A stretch of 64,000 bases of DNA from Paenibacillus sp. FSL H8-0048 (GCF_038002825.1 NZ_JBBODF010000001.1:1240001-1304000), one strand, 5' to 3'; shown: positions 25,887-35,484, counted from the first letter of the stretch. Program-made: numbers and translations. Notes: generated by a model from the sequence alone, not told the origin.

Positions 25887-26737
25887 TTCGATACGTCAGC
25901 GCCGAAGTATTTTTCAGAGATTTTAAGGTAGGTTCCGTCGTTCTTCATAGCGGTCAGCGCTTCATTCACTGCCTGCACCAGCTCGTCGTTCCCTTTCAGG
26001 AAAACTGCAGCACTATGCGAGCCTTCGGCAATCTCATCCACCTTCTTGATCTTGACACCGGGCTTCTGCTTCTTCAGGTCGAGGTAGGACAAGCCGTCAT
26101 TGACGGTAGCATCGATCCGGCCGGAGGTCAGCAGATCAATCGCCTGATTGAAGCCCTCGGTGGATACGATCTCGGCACCGTTGTCTGTGGCGATTTTGCC
26201 GAGGTTGCTGGTGAGCGACTGGCCGGCTTTTTTACCCCTCAGATCAGCGAAGGTCTTGATATCCTGATTATCTTCAGGAACGATCAGCACAGCCTTGGAG
26301 ACAATATACGGATCGGAGAAATCATATTTCACTTTACGCTCATCGGTAATGGAGACTTCATTGAAGATCACATCGAAGCGCTTCGCATCCATCCCGGCAA
26401 AAATTCCGTCCCACTGTGTCTCAATGAACTCCGGCTTCACACCCAAACGCTTGGTCACTTCCTCGGCAATCTCGACATCGAAGCCCGTCAGCTTGCCGTC
26501 CGCATCATGGAAGGTGAACGGTGCGTAGGTTCCTTCTGTTCCGATGCGCAGCTTGCCGCTGGCTTTGACGGCCTCCAGACTATTCTGCTGCCCGGAAGCT
26601 GCGCCCTCTGTAGCCGCTGCCGTAGGTTCAGCCCCGGTATTGCCGCCCGTTGCTGTCTTGTCATTATTGTTGCTTCCGCAAGCCGCAGCCGTGACTATGG
26701 TCAGGAGCAGCATAATAGTCAGACTAAGTTTTTTCAT
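25883..26737 (-). CDS. tcyA: Cystine-type ABC transporter substrate-binding lipoprotein
   Basis: A 284-residue lipoprotein (lipobox TAAAC, Cys20) with the SBP family 3 fold. LRIGTEGTYAPFTFHD, GFDVEIAEEV, ETQWDGIFAGMDAKRFDV and the C-terminal NDGTYLKISEKYFG resemble Bacillus TcyA. It captures the ligand outside the membrane for TcyBC. The ATG at 26737 with GAGGGG upstream is preferred to an upstream frame with no ribosome site. Another polar amino acid ligand remains possible. Confidence 0.85.
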   Translation of the reverse strand: MKKLSLTIMLLLTIVTAAACGSNNNDKTATGGNTGAEPTAAATEGAASGQQNSLEAVKASGKLRIGTEGTYAPFTFHDADGKLTGFDVEIAEEVTKRLGVKPEFIETQWDGIFAGMDAKRFDVIFNEVSITDERKVKYDFSDPYIVSKAVLIVPEDNQDIKTFADLRGKKAGQSLTSNLGKIATDNGAEIVSTEGFNQAIDLLTSGRIDATVNDGLSYLDLKKQKPGVKIKKVDEIAEGSHSAAVFLKGNDELVQAVNEALTAMKNDGTYLKISEKYFGADVSK

Positions 26738-26825
26738 TCGATGAATCCCCTCTCGTATCTTCTTTATAGACACCGTATATTGATTTCCCATAGCTTAGCT
26801 TGCCCCAAATTCTGCTCCTGCAACA

Positions 26826-26859
26826 CAAAAAGCGACCCTCCCGGAAAAGGAGAATCGCT
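26826..26859 (-). terminator. Intrinsic terminator of the MFS exporter gene
   Basis: On the minus strand AGCGATTCTCC pairs with GGGAGGGTCGCT, followed by TTTTTG. It separates the exporter gene from the cystine operon. Confidence 0.75.
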
Positions 26860-26900
26860 GCTCTATGGACAACATAAGCTCTGCTTCTATATGGGTATTA

Positions 26901-28421
26901 CTATACGTGCATGATTTCTGGCGTTGCCTTCTCCTTAGAACGTTCTGTTCCAGAATGGCGGCCCCGGCGCAGCAGCAGTCCAAGGACCGCACCGCCAAGC
27001 GCGACAAACATCATAATGTGGAACGTGTCCGCGAAGCCCTGCGATAATACGGTTTGCTTAGCCAGCAGCAACGCTTGCTGTGAAGCGCCTGCGGAACTTT
27101 TCCCGGCAGCCGCCGCCGCTTCCTGCATCTCTATGCCACGCGCCGTTGTTCTTGCGGTCAGAATGGTAACCAGCGTCGAAACGGCCAGCGAAGTAATTAC
27201 CTGCTGCATCGAGTTCGTCAGCGAGGTTACCCGGTTCACCAGGTGGCTAGGCGCCTTGTTGAGCAGATGCGTGTTCATCGGCATCATCATCATCCCCATG
27301 CCCGCCCCGCACATGATCAGCGGAAGGATCAGGTCCCGGCTCTGCGTGGTAAGGTCTACATGCGAATACTGGAATAACGCCCCGGAGACCAGACTAAGGC
27401 CGCAGACCACGAGCCAGCGCACACCGATCCGGTCGAACAGTATCCCGGCAATCGGCATCATCAGCCCGGAAGCGATCGCTTGCGGCAGCAGCGTCAGACC
27501 GGTATCAAATGCACCGAAGCCGCGGGCCTGTTGCAGAAATTGCGGGAGCAGGAATAACGCGCCGTATAAGCCGAACTGGGCGATCCACTGCACGATGATT
27601 CCTGTCGTGAAATCTACGGACTTCAGAATCCGCAGCTCCAGCAGCGGTGTCTTGGAGCGCAGCTCTGCGATGACAAAAGCGATCAGCGCCACAGCGCCCA
27701 GCAGCAGCCCGATCAGCGTTTTCTCGGAGGTCCAGCTCTGGGCGCCCTGGCTAACCCCGTAGGTTAACGAAGCAAAGGCCAGCGGACCCAGAACCATACC
27801 GAACTTATCCATGCCGGGCACGCTGTTCTTCGCCGCATTCGGCAGCTTGCGCAGTCCAATCAGCACCGCAATGATGCCAATTGGAATATTAATGAGAAAG
27901 ATCCAGCGCCAGGAATGGTATTCAACCAGCCAGCCCGACAATACCGGACCAATAGCCGGTGCGAACAGAACGGGAATGCCCATAATGCCCATGACTACGC
28001 CAACCTTACTTTTGGGAGCAAGTCTGTACACATAGGCCATCCCGACAGGGAGCACACAGCCGCCGCCAAGTCCCTGAATGACCCGGAACACAATCAGCCA
28101 TTCGGCGCTGCTTGGTGTAGCGCACAGAATCGAGCCTATCGTGAACACAATGACCGCCGTCAGGAAGACTTTCTTGGCTCCGAACCGGTCAGACAGCCAG
28201 CCTGACAACGGGATAACGGAAGCCTGAGCCAGCATATAACCCGTAACTACCCACTGCAGTGTATGCAGATCCGTCTTGAAATCCACTACCAGCCTGGACA
28301 AGGCTACATTCATTGCCGTACTGTCCAGCACAACCATAAATACGCCTGCAATAATGGCCAGCAGCGGAACCAGAATGCTGGACAGCCGGAAATCGGCTTC
28401 CTGCTTCAAGGTCTGATCCAT
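26901..28421 (-). CDS. MFS drug exporter, DHA2 (EmrB/QacA-type) family
   Basis: A 506-residue 14-helix drug:H+ antiporter. Motifs: LDSTAMNVAL in helix 1 (motif D1), GWLSDRFGAKKVFL (motif A), FRVIQGLGGGCVLP and GPVLSGWLVEYHSWRWIFLI (motif C). Probably exports toxic lipophilic compounds. The start has AGGAGGAGAAGAGAC. It is divergent from a TetR gene with two matching palindromic operators in between, so the TetR protein is almost certainly its repressor. Confidence 0.92.
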   Translation of the reverse strand: MDQTLKQEADFRLSSILVPLLAIIAGVFMVVLDSTAMNVALSRLVVDFKTDLHTLQWVVTGYMLAQASVIPLSGWLSDRFGAKKVFLTAVIVFTIGSILCATPSSAEWLIVFRVIQGLGGGCVLPVGMAYVYRLAPKSKVGVVMGIMGIPVLFAPAIGPVLSGWLVEYHSWRWIFLINIPIGIIAVLIGLRKLPNAAKNSVPGMDKFGMVLGPLAFASLTYGVSQGAQSWTSEKTLIGLLLGAVALIAFVIAELRSKTPLLELRILKSVDFTTGIIVQWIAQFGLYGALFLLPQFLQQARGFGAFDTGLTLLPQAIASGLMMPIAGILFDRIGVRWLVVCGLSLVSGALFQYSHVDLTTQSRDLILPLIMCGAGMGMMMMPMNTHLLNKAPSHLVNRVTSLTNSMQQVITSLAVSTLVTILTARTTARGIEMQEAAAAAGKSSAGASQQALLLAKQTVLSQGFADTFHIMMFVALGGAVLGLLLRRGRHSGTERSKEKATPEIMHV

Positions 28422-28456
28422 GTCTCTTCTCCTCCTAAAGCTGTCCGCGTTCTACA

Positions 28457-28486
28457 TTGACCTGCGGGCAGATTGTTCTATATAAT
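28457..28486 (+). promoter_or_regulatory. Promoter of the tetR gene
   Basis: TTGACC (28457-28462), 18 bases, TATAAT (28481-28486). Operator O1 begins seven bases after the -10, across the expected transcription start. Confidence 0.7.
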
Positions 28487-28492
28487 GAGTGA

Positions 28493-28508
28493 ACGGACAA
28501 CTGTCCGT
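28493..28508. promoter_or_regulatory. TetR operator O1
   Basis: ACGGACAACTGTCCGT: 7-base perfect arms ACGGACA/TGTCCGT with a 2-base centre. Overlaps the start region of the tetR promoter. Confidence 0.85.
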
Positions 28509-28521
28509 AATTGCAATTCAT

Positions 28522-28550
28522 AGTCTACGGACAATTGTCCGTTGTGTCAA
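28522..28550 (-). promoter_or_regulatory. Promoter of the MFS exporter gene, with operator in the spacer
   Basis: On the minus strand TTGACA (28545-28550), 17 bases, TAGACT (28522-28527). The spacer is occupied by operator O2, so repressor binding would block RNA polymerase. Confidence 0.7.
28527..28542. promoter_or_regulatory. TetR operator O2
   Basis: ACGGACAATTGTCCGT is a perfect 16-base palindrome differing from O1 only at the centre. The two centres are 34 bases apart. Confidence 0.9.
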
Positions 28551-28603
28551 TTCTTTTATTTGTTTTTCTGTAAATCACTGATTCATTTCTGAAAGGGGTC
28601 CTC

Positions 28604-29260
28604 ATGAACAAGCCAGACACCGATGCTGCACTGCTTCCTCCGTCAGCTCCGCAAGCCATAGAATCCTCCCCTCCGGAGTCCGCCGATCCTTATGTACAGC
28701 GGATTCTTGAAGCTGCCCGCCAGTTATTCACCGAGAGCGGACTTGAGGCGGTCAGCATGTACAGCATTGCCAAGCGGGCAGGTATAGGGCAAGGCTCCCT
28801 GTACCGCCGTTTCACGGACAAGGGTGAGATCTGTTCTGCCCTGCTGAAGGGCAGCGCAGATCAATTCCTGTCCAGTCTGGAGCAGCAGGTCGCTGCCAGT
28901 GCCGGTGAAGCTCCGGCGCTAGCTCAGCTGCAGAGCAGCATTGAGCAGATTGCCGATTTCATTGAGCAATATGCCGAGCTGCTGAATATGATCAAAGCCG
29001 AGTTCACCGGCAAGAAGCAGCTGACCCAGTTTGAGCATCCTTTTTTCCAGCGGCTGGGGGTGATGATGACAGAGCTGCTGCAGCGTGCTGCGGCGGGCGG
29101 TGAGATTATTGACATTGATCCGGCCTTTGCGGCTACGGCCTTAATCTCTGTCCTCAGTCCCGATCTGTACCTGTATGAGCAGAAGCGGCACCACTCCTCC
29201 AAGCTGGACATCTCCAGGGGCATCGTCGCTTTGTTCGTGACCGGACTGGCAAAACGCTGA
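28604..29260 (+). CDS. TetR/AcrR-family repressor
   Basis: A 218-residue regulator. After about 28 Pro/Ser-rich residues comes the TetR helix-turn-helix (RILEAARQLFTESGLEAVSM, IAKRAGIGQGSLYRRFTDKG, about residues 33-75), then a helical ligand-binding domain. Start ATG with AAGGGG upstream. It should repress the divergent exporter and itself through O1 and O2, and release when a drug binds. Confidence 0.92.
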   Translation: MNKPDTDAALLPPSAPQAIESSPPESADPYVQRILEAARQLFTESGLEAVSMYSIAKRAGIGQGSLYRRFTDKGEICSALLKGSADQFLSSLEQQVAASAGEAPALAQLQSSIEQIADFIEQYAELLNMIKAEFTGKKQLTQFEHPFFQRLGVMMTELLQRAAAGGEIIDIDPAFAATALISVLSPDLYLYEQKRHHSSKLDISRGIVALFVTGLAKR

Positions 29261-29270
29261 CCGCCTGCTC

Positions 29271-29298
29271 TTTACAAGAGGGGAATTTGTGGTATATT
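29271..29298 (+). promoter_or_regulatory. Promoter of the thiamine operon
   Basis: TTTACA (29271-29276), 16 bases, TATATT (29293-29298). Transcription would start about 30 bases before the TPP riboswitch. Confidence 0.55.
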
Positions 29299-29333
29299 AA
29301 GTAGCAATTACGAATTCAATAGCAGCATTATTC

Positions 29334-29418
29334 ACTAGGGGAGTCGGCCGACTGAGACGGAGCTTAAGCTCCGGACCCTTTGAACCTGATCTGGATCATA
29401 CCAGCGGAGGGAAGTGGA
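29334..29418 (+). ncRNA. TPP riboswitch (thi box)
   Basis: The aptamer is clear: CTAGGGG, GACTGAGACGG, a variable stem GGAGCTTAAGCTCC, ACCCTTTGAACCTGATCTGG and CATACCAGCGGAGGGAAG. Thiamine pyrophosphate binding should switch off the downstream genes through the terminator at 29471-29508. Confidence 0.96.
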
Positions 29419-29470
29419 GCAGAATGTATCAGTGGTTCCCGTCACAGGGCCGCAGCTGACTGTACCTTCC

Positions 29471-29508
29471 GCCCCATTCATTGCCTCCGGGAATGAATGG
29501 GGCTTTTT
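29471..29508 (+). terminator. Riboswitch-controlled terminator
   Basis: GCCCCATTCATT pairs with AATGAATGGGGC, followed by TTTTT. It lies 53 bases after the aptamer and before the first gene. Confidence 0.9.
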
Positions 29509-29560
29509 GGTGTTCAGCGCAGTAAATATTTCAATCCGAGGAGGCTTCATACATAGTCTT

Positions 29561-30331
29561 ATGATCAACATTAGCAATCTGTCCTATGCCTTCGGGACCG
29601 GTTCATCCCGGACCCCCGTCTTCTCAGGGCTATCCATGAATGTGCAGCGCGGCGAATTCATATCTGTCGTAGGCGGAAGCGGATGCGGCAAAAGCACCTT
29701 GTTCAAAATCATCGCCGGTCTGCTGGAGCCCGGCAGCGGCAGGATTATGCTGAACGGAGCCGAGTCCGCTGCAGCAGCGAAGAGACTGGGCAGTGTCGCC
29801 TACATGCCGCAGCAGGATCTCCTCCTACCCTGGCGGACCGTAATGGACAATTGTCTGCTGCCCTGGGAGCTCAAGCGCAGCCGTCCCAAAGCAGCCGCTA
29901 TGGCCGAGATCCGCACCCTGCTGCAGCGCTTCGGCCTTGACGGGACCGAAGGAGCTTATCCGCAGGAGTTGTCCGGCGGAATGCGCCAACGTGTGGCTGT
30001 CCTCCGCACCGTGGCGGCCGGGAATGACCTGCTGCTGCTGGATGAGCCGTTCGGGGCGCTTGATGCCATTACGAAGCGCTCGCTGCAGCGCTGGCTGCTG
30101 GAGTTATGGGCGGAGCTGGACAAGACAGTGCTGTTCATCACCCATGATCTGGAGGAGGCGCTCCTGCTTAGTGACAGAATCTATCTAATGACTGGCCGGG
30201 AGGGCAGCGGTATGCAGGAATTCTCAACCGCCCTCCCCCGTCCGCGCCATCACAGTCTGAACTATGAACCGCAGTTCGCCGCCCTGCGCCAGGAATTGGA
30301 GCTGAAGCTATATGAGAACCGCCGCCCCTAG
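29561..30331 (+). CDS. thiZ: ABC transporter ATP-binding protein, thiamine-precursor uptake
   Basis: A 256-residue ATPase of the nitrate/sulfonate/taurine/thiamine-precursor class. Walker A GGSGCGKS (about 38-45), signature LSGGMRQRV and Walker B LLLLDEPFGALD are intact. It is the first gene after the TPP riboswitch. The ATG at 29561 is the only conventional start after the terminator, but AGGAGG is 16 bases away, so the start is not fully certain. The permease overlaps its end by 20 bases. Confidence 0.85.
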   Translation: MINISNLSYAFGTGSSRTPVFSGLSMNVQRGEFISVVGGSGCGKSTLFKIIAGLLEPGSGRIMLNGAESAAAAKRLGSVAYMPQQDLLLPWRTVMDNCLLPWELKRSRPKAAAMAEIRTLLQRFGLDGTEGAYPQELSGGMRQRVAVLRTVAAGNDLLLLDEPFGALDAITKRSLQRWLLELWAELDKTVLFITHDLEEALLLSDRIYLMTGREGSGMQEFSTALPRPRHHSLNYEPQFAALRQELELKLYENRRP

Positions 30332-31088
30332 AAGATTGCTCCAGCATTACGCTCCAGCAGTCCTTCTCGCTCTGCTGACGCTTGCGGTCTGGGAGACTGT
30401 AGCCTGCCTGGGGCTGGCTCCTCCCTTCATCCTTCCGGCTCCGTCCGCCATCTGCAAGGCCTTACTGGAGGAACGCCGCTTGTTATTCGGGGTGCATCTG
30501 CCTGCTACACTGCTGGAGGTACTCACAGGCTTCGCATTGTCGGTGATTTGCGGCAGCCTGCTGGGAATCGCCATGCACCTGTTCAGTCCGCTGGCCAAGG
30601 CGCTGTATCCGCTGCTGATTATCAGCCAGACGGTTCCGCTGATCGCCCTCTCGCCCCTGTTCATCATGTGGTTCGGCTACACCTTATGGAGCAAGGTCGC
30701 CGTTGTCTTCCTGACCGCTTTCTTTCCGGTGGTCATTGGCACCTATGATGGCTTGTCCAAGAATACAGACGCCTACCGGGAGCTGCTGCTGACGTACGGC
30801 GCGAACCGCTGGCAGATTCTAAGGAAGGTGGGCGTTCCGCTGGCTTTGCCCTCTTTTTTCTCCGGTCTAAAGCTGTCGGCAGTGTACTGTGTGATTGGCG
30901 CAACGATCGGGGAATGGCTTGGGGGCAGCGAAGGGCTGGGCTATTTCAGCCGCAGAATGGCCGGGAATCTCCAGACCGCCAAGATGTTCGCTGCTGTTGT
31001 CTTGTTATCTATACTCGGTATCCTGCTGTTTCTGGCAGTCGCCGCGCTGGAGAAGTTTATTCTGAAGAAAAGAGGACGTTATTCATGA
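30312..31088 (+). CDS. thiX: ABC transporter permease, thiamine-precursor uptake
   Basis: A 258-residue six-helix permease of the SsuC/TauC/ThiX type. The N-terminus has PAVLLALLTLAVWETVA, the EAA loop reads LLTYGANRWQILRKVGVPLALP, and the C-terminus ends LEKFILKKR. It partners the preceding ATPase and the following binding lipoprotein. Riboswitch control points to the thiamine precursor hydroxymethylpyrimidine or formylaminopyrimidine as cargo. Confidence 0.85.
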   Translation: MRTAAPRRLLQHYAPAVLLALLTLAVWETVACLGLAPPFILPAPSAICKALLEERRLLFGVHLPATLLEVLTGFALSVICGSLLGIAMHLFSPLAKALYPLLIISQTVPLIALSPLFIMWFGYTLWSKVAVVFLTAFFPVVIGTYDGLSKNTDAYRELLLTYGANRWQILRKVGVPLALPSFFSGLKLSAVYCVIGATIGEWLGGSEGLGYFSRRMAGNLQTAKMFAAVVLLSILGILLFLAVAALEKFILKKRGRYS

Positions 31089-32170
31089 CTACTATCCGCT
31101 ATACCCGTTATCTGTACCATGCAATCTCAAGGCCAGCCATGCTGCTGTCCGTTCTGCTGCTCTGTATGCTGCCTGTCCTGGCAGGCTGCGCCAATACGAA
31201 TAGTCCGGCGGCCTCCGGCTCTCCGGCTGTTACTACCGCCACCTCTGGGGCAGGGGCTGAGGCTAAAGATGGAGCCCATAAACTTACGATTATGCTAGAC
31301 TGGTACCCCAATGCTGTTCACTCTTTTTTGTACGCGGCAGAGGCTGAAGGTTATTTCGCTGCGGAAGGTCTGGAAGTTGAGATTCAGATGCCGGCCGATA
31401 CCAATGATGCACTGAAGCTGGTGGCGGCGGGAAAGGTGGATCTGGCACTCAGCTATCAGCCGCAGGTATTGATGGCACGTGGCGAGCAGATTCCGGTCAA
31501 GTCGATCGCTGCGCTGGTGCGCCACCCGATGAATCATCTCATGGTAGCCGCAGACAGCGGCATTACCCGCCCGGGAGAGCTGTCAGGCAGACAAGCCGGA
31601 TATTCCTCCGTTCCGTTATATGAAGCGATGCTGAATACGATGGTCAAGAGCGACGGCGGAGACCCTTCCTCCCTCAAGCTGGTGGATGTCGGCTTTGAGC
31701 TGATTCCTGCTCTCTCTACCGGGCGGGTAGATGGAATTATGGGCGGGTTCATCAATCATGAGCAGCTGATTCTGGAGCAGGAAGGCCATCCGGTCCGCTC
31801 CTTCAATCCCGTGGATTACGGGGTCCCGGATTATTATGAGCTGGTGCTGGTCGCCAGTGAGCAGGGACTGCAGGATTCACAGGGCTTTTATCAGAAATTC
31901 GTGGATGCTATCAGAAAAGGCCAGCAGTATGTAGCGGATCACCCGGATGAAGCGCTGAAGCTGCTGCTCTCCCATCAGGAGGACACCGCGCCGCTGGATG
32001 AAAAGATTGAGAAGCGCAGTCTGGAGATCCTGCTGCCGCTGATGGATGCCGGTTCCCAGCCCTTCGGCTACCAGGACAGCGCCTCATGGGAGAAGGTGAA
32101 CCAGTGGCTGAGCGAGAACGGCCTGCTGGCTGGAGAAGTGGATGTTAAGAATGCTTTTATTAATTTTTAA
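31085..32170 (+). CDS. thiY: NMT1/THI5-like substrate-binding lipoprotein
   Basis: A 361-residue lipoprotein (lipobox VLAGC, Cys35) with the NMT1/THI5 fold: [20 protein letters not shown] near residue 60 is the classic pyrimidine-binding start. It should bind a thiamine pyrimidine precursor for the preceding ABC pair. The ATG overlaps the permease stop by four bases; a longer frame from 30914 lies inside the permease gene and is not used. Confidence 0.88.
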   Translation: MTTIRYTRYLYHAISRPAMLLSVLLLCMLPVLAGCANTNSPAASGSPAVTTATSGAGAEAKDGAHKLTIMLDWYPNAVHSFLYAAEAEGYFAAEGLEVEIQMPADTNDALKLVAAGKVDLALSYQPQVLMARGEQIPVKSIAALVRHPMNHLMVAADSGITRPGELSGRQAGYSSVPLYEAMLNTMVKSDGGDPSSLKLVDVGFELIPALSTGRVDGIMGGFINHEQLILEQEGHPVRSFNPVDYGVPDYYELVLVASEQGLQDSQGFYQKFVDAIRKGQQYVADHPDEALKLLLSHQEDTAPLDEKIEKRSLEILLPLMDAGSQPFGYQDSASWEKVNQWLSENGLLAGEVDVKNAFINF

Positions 32171-32193
32171 TTACATCTTTAGGAGGAATTCAT

Positions 32194-32991
32194 ATGTCTT
32201 ATCTGTCCAAAGTACGCCAGGCGAACCCGCTGGTGCATAATATCACGAATATCGTAGTTGCTAACTTCACTGCGAACGGGCTGCTGGCTCTGGGAGCTTC
32301 GCCATTCATGGCCGATGCCATTGAAGAAGTAGCGGATGTCGCCGCCATGTCCGGGGCGGTTGTGCTGAACATCGGCACACTGAATGAAGCCGCCATTGCT
32401 TCCATGATCGAAGCCGGGAAGGCTGCTAACCGCCACCATGTGCCGCTCGTGCTTGATCCCGTTGGAGCCGGGGCTACCGCCTACCGCACCGATGTTACGG
32501 CTAAGCTGCTCAGTGAGCTTCAGCTTACAGCGCTTCGCGGCAATGTGGCCGAGGTTGCCAATGTAGCCGGGGTGAGCTGGGCAAGCAAAGGCGTGGATGC
32601 CGGAGCAGGCGAAGGCGATGTAGTCGCTCTAGCGAATAAGGCGGCGCAGAAGCTGAATTGTGTCGTAATTATCACCGGCAAGGAAGACATCATCACAGAC
32701 GGCAAGCGCACTTATATCGCCAGCAACGGGCACTCCATCCTGACCCGGGTGACCGGAACCGGCTGCCTGTTAAGTGCTGTGGTGGGTGCATTTCTTGCCG
32801 TATGCGGAGGCGATGTGCTTGAGGCGGCTGCCGAGGCCCTCTCCTTCTACGGCGTGGCAGCAGAGCTTGCTGCTGAGGCGGCTGAAGACCAAGGTCCGGG
32901 CAGCTTCCAAATTGGGTTCCTGAACCAATTGGCGCTGGTGACCCCGGAGCAATACAGCAGCCGCTCACGGCTGAAGCTGCTCGAAGCCTAA
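32194..32991 (+). CDS. thiM: Hydroxyethylthiazole kinase
   Basis: A 265-residue ribokinase-like enzyme that phosphorylates 4-methyl-5-(2-hydroxyethyl)thiazole in thiamine salvage. Motifs: [20 protein letters not shown] at the N-terminus, [20 protein letters not shown] and [10 protein letters not shown] (catalytic Cys/anion hole). Good AGGAGGAATTCAT site. It is followed directly by thiD and thiE. Confidence 0.95.
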   Translation: MSYLSKVRQANPLVHNITNIVVANFTANGLLALGASPFMADAIEEVADVAAMSGAVVLNIGTLNEAAIASMIEAGKAANRHHVPLVLDPVGAGATAYRTDVTAKLLSELQLTALRGNVAEVANVAGVSWASKGVDAGAGEGDVVALANKAAQKLNCVVIITGKEDIITDGKRTYIASNGHSILTRVTGTGCLLSAVVGAFLAVCGGDVLEAAAEALSFYGVAAELAAEAAEDQGPGSFQIGFLNQLALVTPEQYSSRSRLKLLEA

Positions 32992-33018
32992 AACGTGCAC
33001 CCCAAAGGAGAGAACAAG

Positions 33019-33846
33019 ATGACTAGCATACGCAAAGCGTTGACCATTGCCGGCTCTGACAGCGGCGGCGGGGCCGGGATCCAGGCGGATTTGAAGACTT
33101 TTCAGGAGCTGGGAGTGTACGGCATGTCTGCACTTACTGCACTCACTGCCCAGAACACACTTGGTGTTCAGGGAGTCTATCCGATGGAGCCGGAAACCGT
33201 TGCTGCCCAGCTGGATTCGATCGGCAGTGATCTGCCGCCGGATGCCATTAAGACAGGGATGCTGTTCAGCAGTGACATTATCCGCGTGGTTGCCGGTAAA
33301 GTGCAGCAGTACGGCTGGCAGCAAAAGCTGGTGATCGATCCGGTCATGGTCGCCAAGGGCGGCTCACAGCTGCTGCTCCAGGAGGCAGTGCAGGCCCTGA
33401 TTACAAGCCTGCTTCCACTTTCGCTCGCCATTACGCCCAATCTTCCTGAAGCAGAGATGCTGACGGGAATGAAGATTCAGGGCCGGGAAGACCGGGAACA
33501 GGCAGCAAGACTGCTTCATCGGATGGGACCCAAGTACATTATTTTGAAGGGCGGACATGACCCTTCGGGAGACGAGGCGGTGGATCTTCTCTATGATGGA
33601 AGGGAATTCCATTACATGTCCAGTCCACGGATTGCGACGAAGCATACTCACGGAACCGGCTGCACCTTCTCAGCTGCGGTGACGGCAGGTCTTGCGTTGG
33701 GCCATTCCATGCCAGAAGCTGTCCAGACCGCCAAGGTCTTCATTCAAGCGGCGATTGAGGATAGCCTGAACATCGGGGCCGGGCAGGGGCCGACGAATCA
33801 TTTTGCTTACGGGAACCGGATGAGATCAAGGGGGATCACGCTATGA
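33019..33846 (+). CDS. thiD: Hydroxymethylpyrimidine/phosphomethylpyrimidine kinase
   Basis: A 275-residue ribokinase-fold enzyme making HMP-PP in two steps. Motifs: [43 protein letters not shown] and [12 protein letters not shown] with the catalytic Cys. ATG at 33019 follows AAAGGAGAGAACAAG; the codons from 32995 are leader. It overlaps thiE by four bases. Confidence 0.95.
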   Translation: MTSIRKALTIAGSDSGGGAGIQADLKTFQELGVYGMSALTALTAQNTLGVQGVYPMEPETVAAQLDSIGSDLPPDAIKTGMLFSSDIIRVVAGKVQQYGWQQKLVIDPVMVAKGGSQLLLQEAVQALITSLLPLSLAITPNLPEAEMLTGMKIQGREDREQAARLLHRMGPKYIILKGGHDPSGDEAVDLLYDGREFHYMSSPRIATKHTHGTGCTFSAAVTAGLALGHSMPEAVQTAKVFIQAAIEDSLNIGAGQGPTNHFAYGNRMRSRGITL

Positions 33847-34502
33847 CACGGATTGACAACGAGGATATGCGCAGACTGCTGAAGCTGTACTTCATTATGG
33901 GCAGTGTGAACTGCCGCCTCTCGCCGGAGGAGACATTAACCGCTGCCGCTGACGGGGGCATTACTCTGTTCCAGTTCCGGGAAAAGGGTCCCGCTGCGCT
34001 TAAAGGTGCCGCTCTGCTCCGTCTGGGGCAACAGCTCCTGCAGATATGCCGGAGCTATAGCATCCCGTTCATCGTAAACGATGACCTGGAGCTTGCAACT
34101 GCGCTGGATGCCGATGGCATTCATGTCGGCCAGGATGACCTGCCTGCCCGGCTGATCCGGGAGCAGCTCGGTGAGCATAAGATCATCGGAGTCTCCGCAC
34201 ATAGTCTGACGGAAGCCCGGCAGGCCATTGCGGACGGAGCCGATTATCTCGGAGTCGGCCCTGTCTATCCTACTTCGTCCAAGGATGATGCCCAGGCCGT
34301 CCGGGGAACTACTGTCATTGAAGAGCTAAGACGAAGCGGCCTGAGCATTCCTGTAGTCGGAATCGGCGGCATCACCCTGGTGAATGCCCCGCCGGTCTTC
34401 CGGGCAGGTGCAGATGGGATCTCCATCATCTCGGCCATTGCCGGAGCTGAGGATATATACGAGACCACGCGAAGATTCGCGCAGCTCGTCACCGCTCCTT
34501 AA
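33843..34502 (+). CDS. thiE: Thiamine phosphate synthase
   Basis: A 219-residue TIM-barrel enzyme joining HMP-PP with thiazole phosphate. Motifs: LYFIMGSVNC, ITLFQFREKG, FIVNDDLELATALDADGIHVGQDD, GVSAHSLTEA, YLGVGPVYPTSSK, and VVGIGGIT with the phosphate-binding loop. It completes a salvage set (uptake, ThiM, ThiD, ThiE). The de novo genes thiC, thiG and thiO are not here. Confidence 0.95.
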   Translation: MTRIDNEDMRRLLKLYFIMGSVNCRLSPEETLTAAADGGITLFQFREKGPAALKGAALLRLGQQLLQICRSYSIPFIVNDDLELATALDADGIHVGQDDLPARLIREQLGEHKIIGVSAHSLTEARQAIADGADYLGVGPVYPTSSKDDAQAVRGTTVIEELRRSGLSIPVVGIGGITLVNAPPVFRAGADGISIISAIAGAEDIYETTRRFAQLVTAP

Positions 34503-34627
34503 TTTTAGACCAGGCACACTGCGGGTGGTACGATGTTGATACTCACACCGCGCATAAGTTGTACCCCACTTTTCCCCCGCCTCATGGTAGCGGCATATAA
34601 CATTAACCAGGGCGCACACACATCGTG

Positions 34628-34757
34628 TTCGGTTTTTTGATTACATTCGGCCTACGTGGCGCGCCCATTCCAATTATGTTCGGTTTTTCGATTACATTTG
34701 GCTTACGTGGCGCGCCCAGTCCAATTATATTCGGTTATTCGATTACATTTGGCTTGC
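34628..34757 (+). repeat. Tandem 51-nt repeats, family C (2.6 units)
   Basis: Units start at 34628, 34679 and 34730 (exact spacing 51). Each begins TTCGGTTTTTCGATTACATT and contains the palindrome GGCGCGCC (in the first two). The third is cut by the 3' end of the GNAT gene. Located between convergent thiE and GNAT genes. Confidence 0.85.
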
Positions 34758-35315
34758 GCTCCCCCCTCTGTCCCCGCGTAATCTGCCCATAACAATAGTG
34801 GAATAGAATTGTCCGTCGGCCAGCAGCTTGTCTCTGCGCAGGACACCCTCGACCTCGAAGCCCAGGCTCTCATAGAGTAGGATCGCCTTGTCATTTCGTT
34901 CTAGAACCTTCAAGCTCAGCTTTTCCAGACCGATGGCTTCCGCCCAGCTGATAGACTGCTCCAGCAGACTCCGGCCGATGCCGTATCCCCAGAACTCCTG
35001 GAGCACTCCGACTCCGAATTCGGCCTGATGGGCCAGTCTGCGGAGCGGACTTCCTTCACATCTGGCGAAACCTGCCAGCCTGTCCTGAACCTCGGCAACC
35101 AGGAACAGGTTCGTGCCGCTGGCCGTATCTGTCGCTATGAGCGACCGGAAGCCCTCCGGGCCGATGAAGGCTTCCCCCTGAACCCGGTCTAAATTCTCCG
35201 TCTCCCCGTCAACCTTCAATCTCAGCGCGGACAACTGCGGGGCATCCTGCGGCACGGCGGATCTCACCGTATAGTGGAGCCCTTTATTTTCATATCCCAG
35301 TGCATTAATAATCAT
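34743..35315 (-). CDS. GNAT-family N-acetyltransferase
   Basis: A 190-residue acetyltransferase. The acetyl-CoA site is visible as GVGVLQEFWGYGIGRSLLEQ, followed by KLSLKVLERNDKAILLYESLGF, the typical RimI/YjcK-like C-terminal half. The substrate is not apparent. The start has AAAGGAGAGGAACAG upstream. Its last five or so codons run into a family C repeat, so the C-terminal end is shaped by the repeat. Confidence 0.85.
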   Translation of the reverse strand: MIINALGYENKGLHYTVRSAVPQDAPQLSALRLKVDGETENLDRVQGEAFIGPEGFRSLIATDTASGTNLFLVAEVQDRLAGFARCEGSPLRRLAHQAEFGVGVLQEFWGYGIGRSLLEQSISWAEAIGLEKLSLKVLERNDKAILLYESLGFEVEGVLRRDKLLADGQFYSTIVMGRLRGDRGGSASQM

Positions 35316-35484
35316 TCTGTTCCTCTCCTTTCAATCTTGGGGCTGCAATTTAGTTCTCCAGTTCATTCCAGCCTATCCAGTTTAGCATTTACATCCGGAT
35401 AATCCAGGCGTATAATGCCCATGTCAGACCCTGTGCAGGATTATTTTTACATATAACGCATCCCCTAAAATTTAAGCAAAGCTG

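Noticed and set aside
25847..26914. 355-codon plus-strand frame opposite tcyA
   Set aside because: Antisense shadow of a clear ABC operon; no ribosome site or domain.
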